DNA from: REEB481 sp964586595
GTDB lineage: Bacteria; Bacteroidota; Bacteroidia; NS11-12g; UBA955
Assembly: GCA_964586595.1 (NCBI GenBank)
Contig: CAZPHB010000019.1
Span: forward strand, 1 to 40,711
Direction of reading: 5' to 3'
DNA: 40,711 nt
Numbering within the stretch: the first letter of the stretch is position 1; every line of letters begins with the position of its first letter. A program made the position numbers and the translations under genes. The notes under the pieces are model-generated. The model was not told where the DNA came from, did not search any database, and was given only the letters and a program-made list of their open reading frames with translations. Shown piece by piece: positions 32,742 through 40,711 of the stretch.

Positions 32742-33113
32742 CTATTGAAGCGTTTCGTATTCTTTTCGCTCCGCATCACCCCACAATTCTTCCAAACCAT
32801 AAAACCGGCGTTTCTCTTCACTAAACACATGCACCACCACCGATACATAATCCAACAACACCCATTCTGCCTGATTGCCGCCTTCGCGATGGTAAGGCTT
32901 TTCACCGGTAGCCTTGCGTACCTCTTCTTCCACACTGTCTGCAATCGCCTCCACCTGACGGTCGGAAGTTCCGTGACATATCACAAAAAAATCTGCCATG
33001 GGTGAACGCACCGAACGCAAATCGAGCGCAACAATGTTCAGGCCTTTCTTTTCCTGCATGCCCTTCACCACCACCTGGGCCAGGATATCGCTCGGATCTG
33101 CTTTCTTTGCCAT
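32742..33113 (-). CDS. rsfS: Ribosomal silencing factor RsfS
   Basis: RsfS binds L14 on the 50S subunit and blocks subunit joining when nutrients are scarce. The 123-residue length is typical. Family motifs: KGLNIVALDLRSV, MADFFVICHGTSDRQVEAIADSVEEEVRK, then EWVLLDYVSVVVHVFSEEKRRFYGLEELWGDAE. Start is the ATG at 33113, preceded 10 bp upstream by a degenerate TAAATTGC. It is divergent from birA with 37 bp between start codons, and lies directly upstream of the two tRNA genes on the same strand. Confidence 0.97.
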   Translation of the reverse strand: MAKKADPSDILAQVVVKGMQEKKGLNIVALDLRSVRSPMADFFVICHGTSDRQVEAIADSVEEEVRKATGEKPYHREGGNQAEWVLLDYVSVVVHVFSEEKRRFYGLEELWGDAERKEYETLQ

Positions 33114-33150
33114 AATTCCGGGTGCAATTTACACCTTACACGCCGTTTCC

Positions 33151-33891
33151 ATGTTTATTGGCCAAAAGCGCATCCATATTCCGGAACTGGATTCCACCAA
33201 CCAATTCGCGATGGATTTGGTGCGGAACAGCATGCCCCCCGAAGGATCCATCATAAGCACCGATTACCAGAACGCCGGCCGCGGACAACACGGAAAACAA
33301 TGGCTCAGTCAACGCGGAGCCAACATCAATGCCTCCGTCATCCTATATCCTCGCACGCTCTCAGCTGCCGATCAGTTCCTGTTGAACATGGCCGTTGCCT
33401 GTGCCGTTTGTGAAACAGCGTCTGCGCTCTGCGCACAGGAATGCGCGCTGAAATGGCCCAACGATGTTTATTCCAACGAAAAGAAAATTGCCGGCATCCT
33501 CATCGAAAACATTTGGGCCGGAAGTCGCTGGCAGGCTGCCGTTGTTGGTATCGGACTGAATGTAAATCAACAGGAATTTGCAGATTTTCCTGCCACTTCA
33601 CTGCGCAACATGTGTGGAAGTGTACTTTCGCACGAAGCGTGCTATGAGGTATTGTTCCGGCAACTCGAGGCCCGCTACCTGATGTTGCGCGGTCCGCGGA
33701 AGGAACAGTTGCTCCACGACTACAATCGGCTGTTGATGCGCAGAAATGAATCAGTAAACATTCACTTTCAGGACGGGAGTTCCTCGTTTGGAACTTTGTT
33801 AGGCGCAACCCGCAGCGGCGGCATCCTGGTACGCGATGCTCTGGGAAAAACCCATGAATGGCACCACCCGCAAGCGCGGATAGTGATGTAA
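33151..33891 (+). CDS. birA: Biotin--[acetyl-CoA-carboxylase] ligase
   Basis: BirA activates biotin with ATP and attaches it to the carrier protein of acetyl-CoA carboxylase. This 246-residue form has only the catalytic and C-terminal domains and lacks the DNA-binding N-terminus of the E. coli protein, so it cannot act as the biotin operon repressor in that way. LDSTNQFA, the biotinoyl-AMP loop AGRGQHGKQW (about residues 42-51), KWPNDVY (101-107) and KIAGILIE are visible, followed by VVGIGLNVNQ. The ATG at 33151 (MFIGQKRIHIPELDSTN) is chosen; the longer frame from 32998 runs antisense through rsfS. Confidence 0.95.
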   Translation: MFIGQKRIHIPELDSTNQFAMDLVRNSMPPEGSIISTDYQNAGRGQHGKQWLSQRGANINASVILYPRTLSAADQFLLNMAVACAVCETASALCAQECALKWPNDVYSNEKKIAGILIENIWAGSRWQAAVVGIGLNVNQQEFADFPATSLRNMCGSVLSHEACYEVLFRQLEARYLMLRGPRKEQLLHDYNRLLMRRNESVNIHFQDGSSSFGTLLGATRSGGILVRDALGKTHEWHHPQARIVM

Positions 33892-33926
33892 CCTATACCG
33901 AACTTGCCCGTTTCACCACACACAAC

Positions 33927-34640
33927 ATGCACGAAATCCTGGCCATTGACATAGGTAACACCCGCAGCAAAGCCTGTTTGTTTAACCCTTTGGGAGAAAT
34001 AACCAAGCGTTTTCAGGATCATTCCCTGAGCCGCAGCGAAATCCAGGAGCTCATCTTCAAACATCCTGTGGGCATCATTTCCGATGTGAGCGGCGATCCA
34101 AATCCCTGGCAACAAGCCGATCAATATCTTCTGCTGAATGGAACCACGGAAACGCCGCTGCGCTGCACCTACGAAAGCCGTGCAACCCTTGGACCCGACA
34201 GGCTGGCCTTGGCAAATGGCGCCTGGTATTTGTATCCCGGACAAAACAGCCTGATCATCAGCCTGGGCACCTGCATCACCTACGACCTGGTTCTGGAAGA
34301 CGGAAGTTATCCGGGCGGCGCCATTTCACCGGGACTGCAAATGCGCTACCGCAGCCTGCATCAGTTCACCGGCAAGCTTCCGCTTGTGGGCCACCGCGAC
34401 TTCAACGGAAACATTGGCAAAAATACCGAAGAGTCTATTCTGGCAGGCGTTCAACGCGGCATCAACGGCGAAGTAGCAGCCTGGATTCGCCAAACCAAAC
34501 ACCAATACAAAACACTGAACATCCTCTTTTCAGGCGGAGATGCAACAAGCTTCGGTCTTTCAGACCAAAAGCGGATATTTGCAGACCCGGATTTGCTGTT
34601 TCGGGGACTATATGCGATTTGTCGCCATCATGCCATCTAA
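33927..34640 (+). CDS. coaX: Type III pantothenate kinase
   Basis: CoaX phosphorylates pantothenate in the first committed step of coenzyme A synthesis. The 237-residue protein has the ASKHA-fold motifs: DIGNTRSK at residues 8-15, GPDRLALANGAW, LIISLGTCITYDLV and GGAISPGLQMR, with ILFSGGDA near the C-terminus. The ATG at 33927 gives the standard N-terminus MHEILAIDIGNT. It follows birA by 35 bp; the next gene overlaps its end by 11 bp, so the cluster is one operon. Confidence 0.96.
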   Translation: MHEILAIDIGNTRSKACLFNPLGEITKRFQDHSLSRSEIQELIFKHPVGIISDVSGDPNPWQQADQYLLLNGTTETPLRCTYESRATLGPDRLALANGAWYLYPGQNSLIISLGTCITYDLVLEDGSYPGGAISPGLQMRYRSLHQFTGKLPLVGHRDFNGNIGKNTEESILAGVQRGINGEVAAWIRQTKHQYKTLNILFSGGDATSFGLSDQKRIFADPDLLFRGLYAICRHHAI

Positions 34641-36015
34641 AACCCGTTTCCTCAAACATGCCTTTTTGTTGGGCCTTTTTCTGCCGTTTGGCCTTCAGGC
34701 GCAAAATTCTACACAGTCGCCTTATTCCAACTTCGGCATCGGAGAACTGGGCGGAGGCGAATTCAGTCAGATCAGCGCCGTAGGCGGACTCAGTCAAACA
34801 GCGGGTTCACGATACCAAAACAGTCCGCTGAACCCTGCAACCCTGGGCGTTTTGCGATACAGCAGCCTCGATTTTGGATTTCACGGCAGCAGCGGAAAGA
34901 TCACCGCACGCAACAAACGCCGCGATGTAAATTCCGGAGGCTTCTCTTACCTCAACATGGCATTTCCTACCATGAACAAAAACTTCCTTACCGGGAGTTA
35001 TGTAGATTCCAACGGCAAAACAAAACCGCGTTTTTTGAAAGTAAACATGGGCACCGCCTTTGGATTATCGCCGGTTTCTGCCGTAGGCTTCAACTATACA
35101 CTCACCGATTCCAGCATCTTGCGCCACGATGTGTACCACAATGGTGGCGGTGGCTTGAACCGTTTTTACCTGGCGCATGCCATTCAAATCGCCAACCGTT
35201 TGTCCATTGGATACCAGGCGGCTTACCTGTTCGGACAGCTGCGCGACTTCAGCGTATTCAATCTGGAGGATTCCGGTTATTTCATGCGTTTTGAGGACCA
35301 GCGCAGCATCCTGATCAGCGGTTGGCAACACCGCCTTGGAGTGCACCTAAATTTCAATACCGGCAAAATCCACCACCTGATGGGCGGGAGCCTGATGTGG
35401 AACAAGAATACCACAGGAACCCAATCGCGTTTGGTGCGCACGTACAGCAGTGGATTCGGAGGATTTCCATCGTACAAAGACACCGTTCTTTCAACCGTTT
35501 CGCAACAAGGGAACATCACCCTTCCCGACGGTTTTGCGGCCGGATACAGCATGGAACGCCCCGGAAAATGGCGCATCGGTGCCGAATACCGTCAGGAACA
35601 GTGGGATAAGTTCAACGCTTTTTACACCAGTGGGAATTTTGCAACACGAAGCACCTGGGGCGTGGGTTTGAACATCAACCCTGAAGCAGCAGCACGCAAA
35701 AAAGGAGCCCGCAACCGCATTCCCATGGAATGGCGCATGGGCTACAGAAGTACGCAAACACAGAACCAATTCAGCACGGCAAGTGGCATGTTGAACCTAC
35801 AGGAACAAGCCTATACCCTTGGCGTAGGAATTCCTGTTTCGCGGCGCTATTTCGACAATACTTTTCTGCGCTCTCAGCTCAACATTACCCTGGAATATTT
35901 GGATCGCGGTGGCAGTGCTGCCTTTAACGCCGGTTTGGCGCGCGAACAATACCTGCGCCTCATCCTGGGCGTGAGTCTGGGTGATGTTTGGTTCGACAGA
36001 AACAAATACAATTGA
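34630..36015 (+). CDS. Outer-membrane beta-barrel protein of the coaX-lptC cluster
   Basis: A 461-residue protein with a signal peptide (MPSKTRFLKHAFLLGLFLPFGLQAQ) and a mature start STQSPYSNFGIGELGGGEFSQ. From memory, this 'SPYSxFGIGDL' opening recurs in Bacteroidota barrel proteins related to the FadL/OMPP1 fold. Alternating aromatic and polar residues through the remainder (YSSLDFGFHGSSGKI, RLSIGYQAAYLFGQL, LNITLEYLDRGG, LRLILGVSLGDVWF) suit a beta-barrel ending in an aromatic strand. The exact substrate is unknown. The ATG at 34630 is preferred over that at 34612 because it gives a clean signal peptide. Its stop overlaps the lptC start (TGATG), which suggests a link to outer-membrane assembly. 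Confidence 0.8.
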   Translation: MPSKTRFLKHAFLLGLFLPFGLQAQNSTQSPYSNFGIGELGGGEFSQISAVGGLSQTAGSRYQNSPLNPATLGVLRYSSLDFGFHGSSGKITARNKRRDVNSGGFSYLNMAFPTMNKNFLTGSYVDSNGKTKPRFLKVNMGTAFGLSPVSAVGFNYTLTDSSILRHDVYHNGGGGLNRFYLAHAIQIANRLSIGYQAAYLFGQLRDFSVFNLEDSGYFMRFEDQRSILISGWQHRLGVHLNFNTGKIHHLMGGSLMWNKNTTGTQSRLVRTYSSGFGGFPSYKDTVLSTVSQQGNITLPDGFAAGYSMERPGKWRIGAEYRQEQWDKFNAFYTSGNFATRSTWGVGLNINPEAAARKKGARNRIPMEWRMGYRSTQTQNQFSTASGMLNLQEQAYTLGVGIPVSRRYFDNTFLRSQLNITLEYLDRGGSAAFNAGLAREQYLRLILGVSLGDVWFDRNKYN

Positions 36016-36605
36016 TGCGCATCGGTTCACTGCTTTTACTTCTTGCCTTCGCCTCTTGCACCAAGTTCACCAATAAGGAACTAAGAACCCGGAGTCGCGA
36101 TACCGTGCAGGCGAAAGAAGTAGCGGAACAGGTGGACATCAGCTATACCGATTCAGGCAAACTCAAAGCCAAGCTGCATACACCTGTGATGGTGGGCATC
36201 AAGCAAAGCACAGAGCCTTATGTGGAAATGCCACGAGGCGTAAAGGGGGAGTTTTTTGACGATTCCGGTCGCGTGGAAAGCTTCCTCAGCTCAGAGTACG
36301 CCATCAGCTATACCAAGGCGAAGAAGGTTTTGCTGCGCAGCAATGTAGAGGTGATGAATGTAAAGGGTGAAAAACTCAATACCGAAGAACTACACTGGGA
36401 CCAACGCTCGGGCAAGATTTATACGGAGAAGTTTGTGAAAATCACCACCGCCGACCAAATCATCATGGGCGACGGCATGACGGCCAATCAAACCTTTACA
36501 CATTGGGTAATTAAGAAGGTTCGCGGCAGCATTAATTTGCGACATGATTCAACAACAGGTAGCCGTAGTGCTGTGGATCGCACTCACGGTAATCAGCGGA
36601 ACTGA
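36015..36605 (+). CDS. lptC: LPS export periplasmic protein LptC, lipoprotein form
   Basis: LptC passes lipopolysaccharide from the LptBFG transporter to the periplasmic LptA bridge. The 196-residue protein starts MRIGSLLLLLAFASC, a lipoprotein signal with the Cys at residue 15, unlike the membrane-anchored E. coli form but usual in Bacteroidota. The core matches the family: MPRGVKGEFFDDSGRVESFLSSEYAISYTKAKKVLLRSNVEVMNVKGEKLNTEELHWDQRSGKIYTEKFVKI ... GDGMTANQTFTHWVIKKVRGSI. Start codon overlaps the preceding barrel gene stop (TGATG). The last ~60 bp overlap the next small gene. Confidence 0.93.
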   Translation: MRIGSLLLLLAFASCTKFTNKELRTRSRDTVQAKEVAEQVDISYTDSGKLKAKLHTPVMVGIKQSTEPYVEMPRGVKGEFFDDSGRVESFLSSEYAISYTKAKKVLLRSNVEVMNVKGEKLNTEELHWDQRSGKIYTEKFVKITTADQIIMGDGMTANQTFTHWVIKKVRGSINLRHDSTTGSRSAVDRTHGNQRN

Positions 36606-36759
36606 ATGTATGTATCGCTTCATGCAGGAAGGCGCCGCTTCATTGTGGGGCTGGCTCTTGTTGCCTGCCTGTTTGTTCAGCCTGGTGATGGTATTCCGCA
36701 GCAGAAAAAAACGCGGACAGGAATTCGGTATTTCCGGCAAGAACAAGAAGAAAAAATAA
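36544..36759 (+). CDS. Small two-segment membrane protein
   Basis: A 71-residue protein with two hydrophobic segments (VAVVLWIALTVISG; LWGWLLLPACLFSLVMVF) and a very basic tail (RSRKKRGQEFG...KNKKKK) likely facing the cytoplasm. Function is not recognised. It begins 62 bp before the lptC stop in another frame, an unusually long overlap, and could be expressed by translational coupling. The strongly membrane-like sequence supports a real gene, but it could be an overprinted frame. Confidence 0.6.
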   Translation: MIQQQVAVVLWIALTVISGTECMYRFMQEGAASLWGWLLLPACLFSLVMVFRSRKKRGQEFGISGKNKKKK

Positions 36760-36770
36760 ACCCCGCTGTA

Positions 36771-37418
36771 TCAGCCTTCATTCAGGCCTTTTCCCGCGCG
36801 TATTAGCGGTTCACATTTGGCAATCCTGGCAATGCGTGTGGTTGCCTGTTTCGCTCCGCTGAAGTGCAACAGATAGGCGCGCTGCCGCCCCGGTGTTAAT
36901 GCCCTGAACGCTGCTTCCAGATCTGGCGCTTCCTGAAATCGTTGGGCCAGTTCTTCGGGAATAGACCGTGCTTCAATGGGTTTGCGTTCTACCTTCTTTC
37001 CGGAAATTTCAACCAAAATGGCTGCTGCGATAAGCCGCCTCAGTTCATCGGCTGCGGCAGCCAATTCGGCCACGCTTCTGAACCTGAACTGTTTGCCTTC
37101 CTGCGAATCCTGTCCGGCAAAAACCAAAATCCCCGCCGGATCGTCCAATAAGGCACCTTTAAAAAATGAAAGGCTGCAATAGTCTTTGAATGCCGCCATC
37201 ATGGCCACATTCTTCCCCTGAAAGAGGTAGCAAGGCATGCCCCACTTGATGCTTTCTTCCAGTTCCGTATCCTGCAACAGCGCACGCAGTGCCAGCAGTT
37301 CTTCATGCCAACGATGCACTTTACACTGCGGCGTGCCACCCAGCGAACAACGTCCGCAGCCGGCTTCAAGATATCCGTCCACATCGTGGCCCCAGTCACG
37401 GAGTTTGGGTTTAGGCAT
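36771..37418 (-). CDS. DUF1801-like / YdeI-OmdA family protein
   Basis: A 215-residue protein. The N-terminus MPKPKLRDWGHDVDGYLEAGCGRCSLGGTPQCKVHRW carries three Cys and a His, possibly a metal site. The centre (ESIKWGMPCYLFQGKNVAMMAAFKDYCSLSFFKGALL) is the DUF1801 / YdhG-like fold. The C-terminal part (IPEELAQRFQEAPDLEAAFRALTPGRQRAYLLHFSGAKQATTRIARIAKCEPLI) matches the OmdA 'bacteriocin-protection' domain. Biochemical function is not known. A TATTTTCG sequence lies only 4 bp before the ATG. It ends 11 bp from the convergent small membrane gene. Confidence 0.88.
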   Translation of the reverse strand: MPKPKLRDWGHDVDGYLEAGCGRCSLGGTPQCKVHRWHEELLALRALLQDTELEESIKWGMPCYLFQGKNVAMMAAFKDYCSLSFFKGALLDDPAGILVFAGQDSQEGKQFRFRSVAELAAAADELRRLIAAAILVEISGKKVERKPIEARSIPEELAQRFQEAPDLEAAFRALTPGRQRAYLLHFSGAKQATTRIARIAKCEPLIRAGKGLNEG

Positions 37419-37498
37419 AGGGCGAAAATAAACTTTTACAGATTTTACTTTTCGGAAGATTTTTCACCGCCCATCTGCCTTCAGTTTCACATAAGTCT

Positions 37499-38626
37499 CT
37501 ATTCAACAACCTTCCGCACAAAAGCGCGAAAGTTTTCCTTGTCAACAACAAGACCTGAGGCCTGGTGGGCGCTGAGAAACGAGTTGGGAATTTTGTTCCG
37601 GCCACGATTGTTCCATTTGAACTCAAATGCACGGATGATGCCATGTTCTTCTTCAACAAAATCTATCTCTTGTTTCTGAACCGTCCGCCAGAAATAATGA
37701 TTGACAAACCGGCGATGGTAGGATTGCATCTTGATGCGCTCACTGATGAGAAAATTCTCCCATAATGCACCTTTATCATTTCTCATGTCCAAGGGATTCA
37801 GGTTGCGAATAACCATGTTGCGGACGCCGTTGTCATAGAAATAGATTTTCCTGTTGTTCCGGATTTCATTGCGCTGGTTACCTCCGAAACTGTTCAACCT
37901 GAAAATGATGAATGCCTGCTCCAGCAAATAAATATACCTACTCACCGTAGCCTTATCTACTTCCAATAATCCAGCAAGCTCGTTATAGGATACCTCGTTG
38001 CCCAACTGCAGGGCAAGCGCCCTGAGCAATTTTTCGGGCAGTTCAGGTTTTCTGATTCCGCCCAAGGCCAGAACATCCTTGTAAAGGTAGCTGCTGGTAA
38101 GCTGGTTCAGCACTTCCCGTGCATCAGATCTGTGGTTAATCACATCCGGATACATACCGAAAATCAAACGTTCTTCAAGCTGGGCAGAAGCTTCTGCATA
38201 TCCAATATGATCTTCAAACTCTTCCCAGCTGATAGGGAACAACTGATATTCGAACTTCCTTCCGGTGAGCGACTCCTGTGTGCTGTTGTTCATTTCCAGC
38301 GCAGAGGAACCACTCAGTACTAATTGAACATCAGGAAACTCGTCGGTAATCAGTTTGGCTGTGAGCCCAATATGTTCAATCCTTTGGGCCTCATCAATAA
38401 AAACCCACCTTTTACCGCCTATGATCGATTTCAGCCTGGATGTTCCGGCATTGGAGAGTAATGCTCTTACATCCGGATCATCTCCATTCAGAAAAACGAA
38501 CTCCAGGCCTTCCAGACATTTTCTAATCAGTGTGGTTTTACCTACCTGTCGAGGTCCCAACAGCACAATTGCCTTGCCCTTATGGAACTTCCCTTTCAGT
38601 AATTCAAACAGCGTTCGTCTGATCAT
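37499..38626 (-). CDS. AAA-family ATPase with DUF4143 domain
   Basis: A 375-residue protein of the widespread 'ATPase, DUF4143' family, whose role is unresolved. The N-terminal ATPase domain has Walker A LGPRQVGKTT (about residues 23-32), Walker B WVFIDEAQRI, and sensor-like LVLSGSSALEM. The C-terminal DUF4143 part includes a winged-helix-like stretch (NEVSYNELAGLLEVDKATVSRYIYLLEQAFII) and ends with EIDFVEEEHGIIRAFEFKWN, resembling a PD-(D/E)XK nuclease-like core. The ATG at 38626 (MIRRTLFELLKGKFHKGKAIVLLGP) matches the family start; the open frame above it runs through the 33-bp repeats. Such genes are often mobile accessory genes. Confidence 0.93.
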   Translation of the reverse strand: MIRRTLFELLKGKFHKGKAIVLLGPRQVGKTTLIRKCLEGLEFVFLNGDDPDVRALLSNAGTSRLKSIIGGKRWVFIDEAQRIEHIGLTAKLITDEFPDVQLVLSGSSALEMNNSTQESLTGRKFEYQLFPISWEEFEDHIGYAEASAQLEERLIFGMYPDVINHRSDAREVLNQLTSSYLYKDVLALGGIRKPELPEKLLRALALQLGNEVSYNELAGLLEVDKATVSRYIYLLEQAFIIFRLNSFGGNQRNEIRNNRKIYFYDNGVRNMVIRNLNPLDMRNDKGALWENFLISERIKMQSYHRRFVNHYFWRTVQKQEIDFVEEEHGIIRAFEFKWNNRGRNKIPNSFLSAHQASGLVVDKENFRAFVRKVVE

Positions 38627-38628
38627 AA

Positions 38629-38689
38629 TCCCCAAAAATATTAAATTATTAGCGATTACATTCCCCAAAAATGGTGGGTTTTTAGCGAT
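38629..38689 (-). promoter_or_regulatory. Paired 28-bp direct repeats upstream of the ATPase gene
   Basis: Two copies, 38629-38656 and 38662-38689, share TCCCCAAAAAT at one end and TTAGCGAT at the other, around 9-bp centres that differ completely. Their start-to-start distance is 33 bp, about three helical turns. The copies end 2 bp before the ATPase start codon. This layout suggests an operator for a dimeric or cooperative regulator, perhaps the ATPase itself through its winged-helix-like segment. Confidence 0.6.
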
Positions 38690-38852
38690 GTGTTCATTTT
38701 CCCTGAAATACCAGGGCCCAATTCCAGGCTGTTTTTCACAGATGGGTTCCGAATACCACGCCGGCAACAAGGCTAAAATTGTTCATAAAAACAGGCCCTG
38801 CCGCATGGGTGCTGCAGGAAATCCGCGCCACGGTCAAGTGCTGGAAATGATG

Positions 38853-38860
38853 TAATTTCG
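38853..38860 (+). promoter_or_regulatory. Candidate -7 element of glmS
   Basis: TAATTTCG differs from TAnnTTTG by one base and lies 19 bp before the glmS ATG. No TTG is seen at the -33 position. No glmS ribozyme-like structure fits in the short space upstream. Confidence 0.35.
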
Positions 38861-38879
38861 CGCAAATCATTACACCCCT

Positions 38880-40711
38880 ATGTGTGGAATCGTCGCTTAC
38901 ATTGGCCCGAAACAGGCCTACCCCATCCTCATAAAAGGCCTTAAACGCCTGGAATACCGTGGCTACGACAGCGCCGGCATCGCCCTGATGAACGGTGACA
39001 TGCGCGTTTTCAAGAAGCAGGGCAAGGTTGCTGACCTGGAAAACAGCCTGACTGACCAGGATGTGGAAGGCAATATGGGCATGGGACATACCCGTTGGGC
39101 CACCCACGGCGTTCCCAACAACGTGAATGCACACCCGCACAAATCACAAAACGGTGAGCTTGCGGTCATCCACAACGGAATCATTGAGAATTACATGACC
39201 CTGAAAGAGGGTTTGTTGCTGCGCGGCCACACCTTTGAGAGTGATACCGATACCGAGGTACTCATTCACCTCATTGAGGATGTGATGAACCATACCAACC
39301 TGTCGCTTCAGGATGCGGTTCGCGCTGCACTGGCTCAGGTGGTAGGTGCTTATGCCATCGTCATTCTTTCCAAAAACCATCCGGAACACCTCATCGCTGC
39401 CAGAAAAGGAAGCCCGTTGGTGGTTGGCATTGGAAACGAACCCGGAGAATTTTTCCTGGCCAGCGACGCCACGCCGATTGTAGAATATACCCGCCAGGTA
39501 ATTTACCTCAACGATGGAGAAATAGCCATTGTGGACAATGGCCAACTGTCTGTAAGGACCATCGACAACGAAATTCAGACGCCTTATGTGCATGAATTGG
39601 AAATGAACCTCGAACAACTGGAAAAGGGTGGTTACGAGCATTTCATGCTCAAGGAAATTTACGAGCAACCCAAATCCATTTTGGACAGTTTCCGTGGACG
39701 TATCGACCCCAAAGAGGCTGAATTCCACATGCGCAGCATCTTCGAATATGAAGAGAAGCTGCGCAACATCAAACGCCTGCTGCTGATTGGCTGCGGTACC
39801 AGCTGGCACGCCGGTCTGGTAGGTGAATATCTGTTTGAAGAATATGCGCGCATTCCCGTGGAAGTGGAGTACGCCAGCGAGTTCCGGTACCGCAATCCGG
39901 TGATTTACAGCGACGATTTGGTGATTGCCATCAGCCAGTCTGGAGAAACAGCCGATACGCTGGCAGCGATGGAACTGGCCAAAAACAACGGAGCCACGGT
40001 TTTTGGCGTGTGCAACGTGGTGGGCAGCAGCATTCCCCGCATGAGCCATGCCGGAGCTTACACCCACGCTGGCCCGGAAATAGGAGTAGCCAGCACCAAA
40101 GCATTTACTGCACAGGTAACCGTTCTGGCCATCATGGCCATGGCCGTGGCCAAGCTGAAAGGCAATATGTCCGGCAACAGGCTCCGCACCCTGATGTATG
40201 AGCTGGAATCCATTCCTTCCAAAGTGGAAAAAGCCCTGAAGCTCAACGACCAGATTGTGGACATTGCCTCGAAGTATAAAGACGCCCGCAACTTCTTATA
40301 CCTGGGCCGCGGATACAATTTCCCGGTAGCCCTTGAAGGCGCGCTGAAACTCAAGGAAATCAGCTACATCCATGCCGAAGGTTATCCCGCTGCTGAGATG
40401 AAGCACGGTCCGATTGCACTGATTGACGAAGAAATGCCGGTTGTGGTGGTTGCCACCAACAGTGCGCATTACGAAAAAGTAATCAGCAACATTCAGGAAG
40501 TGAAGGCCCGCAAAGGGAAAATCATTGCTGTGGTAACAGAAGGTGATACGAAGGTGAAGGAAATGGCCGACCACGTGATTGAAGTTCCCGAAACCGACGA
40601 ATCACTGAGCCCGCTGATCAATACCATTCCTTTGCAGCTGCTCAGCTACCACATCGCTGTGATGCGTGGCTGTAACGTGGACCAACCGCGCAACCTCGCG
40701 AAGAGCGTTAC
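38880..40711 (+). CDS. glmS: Glutamine--fructose-6-phosphate aminotransferase (3' end cut by window)
   Basis: GlmS makes glucosamine-6-phosphate from fructose-6-phosphate and glutamine, the entry to peptidoglycan and LPS amino sugars. The first 610 residues are present. The catalytic Cys2 is exposed after Met removal (MCGIVAYIG). The glutaminase domain shows RLEYRGYDSAG, GHTRWATHG and HNGIIENY. Two SIS isomerase domains follow, with LIGCGTSWHAG, ISQSGETADT, GPEIGVASTKAFTAQ and FLYLGRGYNFPVALEGALKLKEISYIHAEGY. The readable sequence ends DQPRNLAKSVT, which in the family is normally followed by two residues and the stop, so nearly all of the gene is here. The start at 38880 is fixed by the Cys2 requirement. 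Confidence 0.98.
   Translation, partial: MCGIVAYIGPKQAYPILIKGLKRLEYRGYDSAGIALMNGDMRVFKKQGKVADLENSLTDQDVEGNMGMGHTRWATHGVPNNVNAHPHKSQNGELAVIHNGIIENYMTLKEGLLLRGHTFESDTDTEVLIHLIEDVMNHTNLSLQDAVRAALAQVVGAYAIVILSKNHPEHLIAARKGSPLVVGIGNEPGEFFLASDATPIVEYTRQVIYLNDGEIAIVDNGQLSVRTIDNEIQTPYVHELEMNLEQLEKGGYEHFMLKEIYEQPKSILDSFRGRIDPKEAEFHMRSIFEYEEKLRNIKRLLLIGCGTSWHAGLVGEYLFEEYARIPVEVEYASEFRYRNPVIYSDDLVIAISQSGETADTLAAMELAKNNGATVFGVCNVVGSSIPRMSHAGAYTHAGPEIGVASTKAFTAQVTVLAIMAMAVAKLKGNMSGNRLRTLMYELESIPSKVEKALKLNDQIVDIASKYKDARNFLYLGRGYNFPVALEGALKLKEISYIHAEGYPAAEMKHGPIALIDEEMPVVVVATNSAHYEKVISNIQEVKARKGKIIAVVTEGDTKVKEMADHVIEVPETDESLSPLINTIPLQLLSYHIAVMRGCNVDQPRNLAKSV

Noticed and set aside
38627..38770. N-terminal extension of the DUF4143 ATPase
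   Set aside because: The open frame continues upstream to 38770, but it translates the 33-bp repeats (two similar 'IAxNxxFLG' segments) and the family normally starts at MIRRTLFELL.
38861..38879. glmS ribozyme or riboswitch
   Set aside because: The gap between the promoter candidate and the start codon is about 20 bp, far too short for the ribozyme, and no conserved core is visible.

Overview
The window looks like chromosomal DNA of a member of the Bacteroidota with roughly even base composition. The evidence is two proteins ending in the gliding-motility / type IX secretion (T9SS) type B sorting domain, one T9SS type A sorting domain, many PKD-rich giant exoproteins, a GH92 glycosidase, signal peptides ending in '-QAQ', the near absence of Shine-Dalgarno sequences, and several promoter elements of the Bacteroidota TAnnTTTG type. 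The genus cannot be fixed from the sequence alone.

Layout. (1) 1-437: non-coding DNA with nested inverted repeats and short direct repeats. (2) 438-2899: uvrB, translationally coupled to a small cysteine-rich secreted protein. (3) 2918-8002: a 1694-residue PKD-repeat exoprotein. (4) 15188-8198 (minus): a tightly packed run rmlA, multi-SLBB export protein, Wzz-like chain-length protein, degenerate GT2 glycosyltransferase and rlmN, read as a surface-polysaccharide operon with an rRNA methyltransferase at its end. (5) 15472-19950: era facing a GH3 acyl-adenylase / M28 peptidase pair, then a divergent LOG-family gene. (6) 19934-24436 (minus): a thermolysin-type M4 peptidase fused to a CUB domain, Ig/PKD-like repeats and a T9SS signal. 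(7) 24523-29547: an FMN-dependent 2-nitropropane dioxygenase-like enzyme, a GH92 mannosidase-like enzyme, a CAP-domain lipoprotein and a stand-alone DUF5684 membrane protein. (8) 29548-32463: an AT-richer stretch with a T9SS type A cargo protein, a REP-associated (Y1/HUH) transposase and, fused to its 3' end, a remarkable palindrome plus 16-bp repeat array. (9) 32469-32740: a tRNA-Glu / initiator tRNA-Met unit with its own promoter and terminator. (10) 32742-36759: rsfS, and divergently birA, coaX, an outer-membrane barrel, lptC and a small membrane protein. (11) 36771-40711: a YdeI/OmdA-like protein, a DUF4143 ATPase preceded by paired operator-like repeats, and glmS running off the window end.

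Most of the content is housekeeping (uvrB, rlmN, era, rsfS, birA, coaX, lptC, glmS, tRNAs) interleaved with surface and secreted functions (T9SS cargo, polysaccharide export, outer-membrane biogenesis). The best candidate for an undescribed system is the transposase with its repeat array at 31632-32463: three perfect palindromes built from the same core as two matched blocks of 16-bp units, with the transposase stop codon lying inside the repeats. Secondary candidates are the paired 28-bp repeats 33 bp apart upstream of the DUF4143 ATPase, the alternative-hairpin element at 49-89, and the recurring placement of -7-like elements a few bases before start codons.
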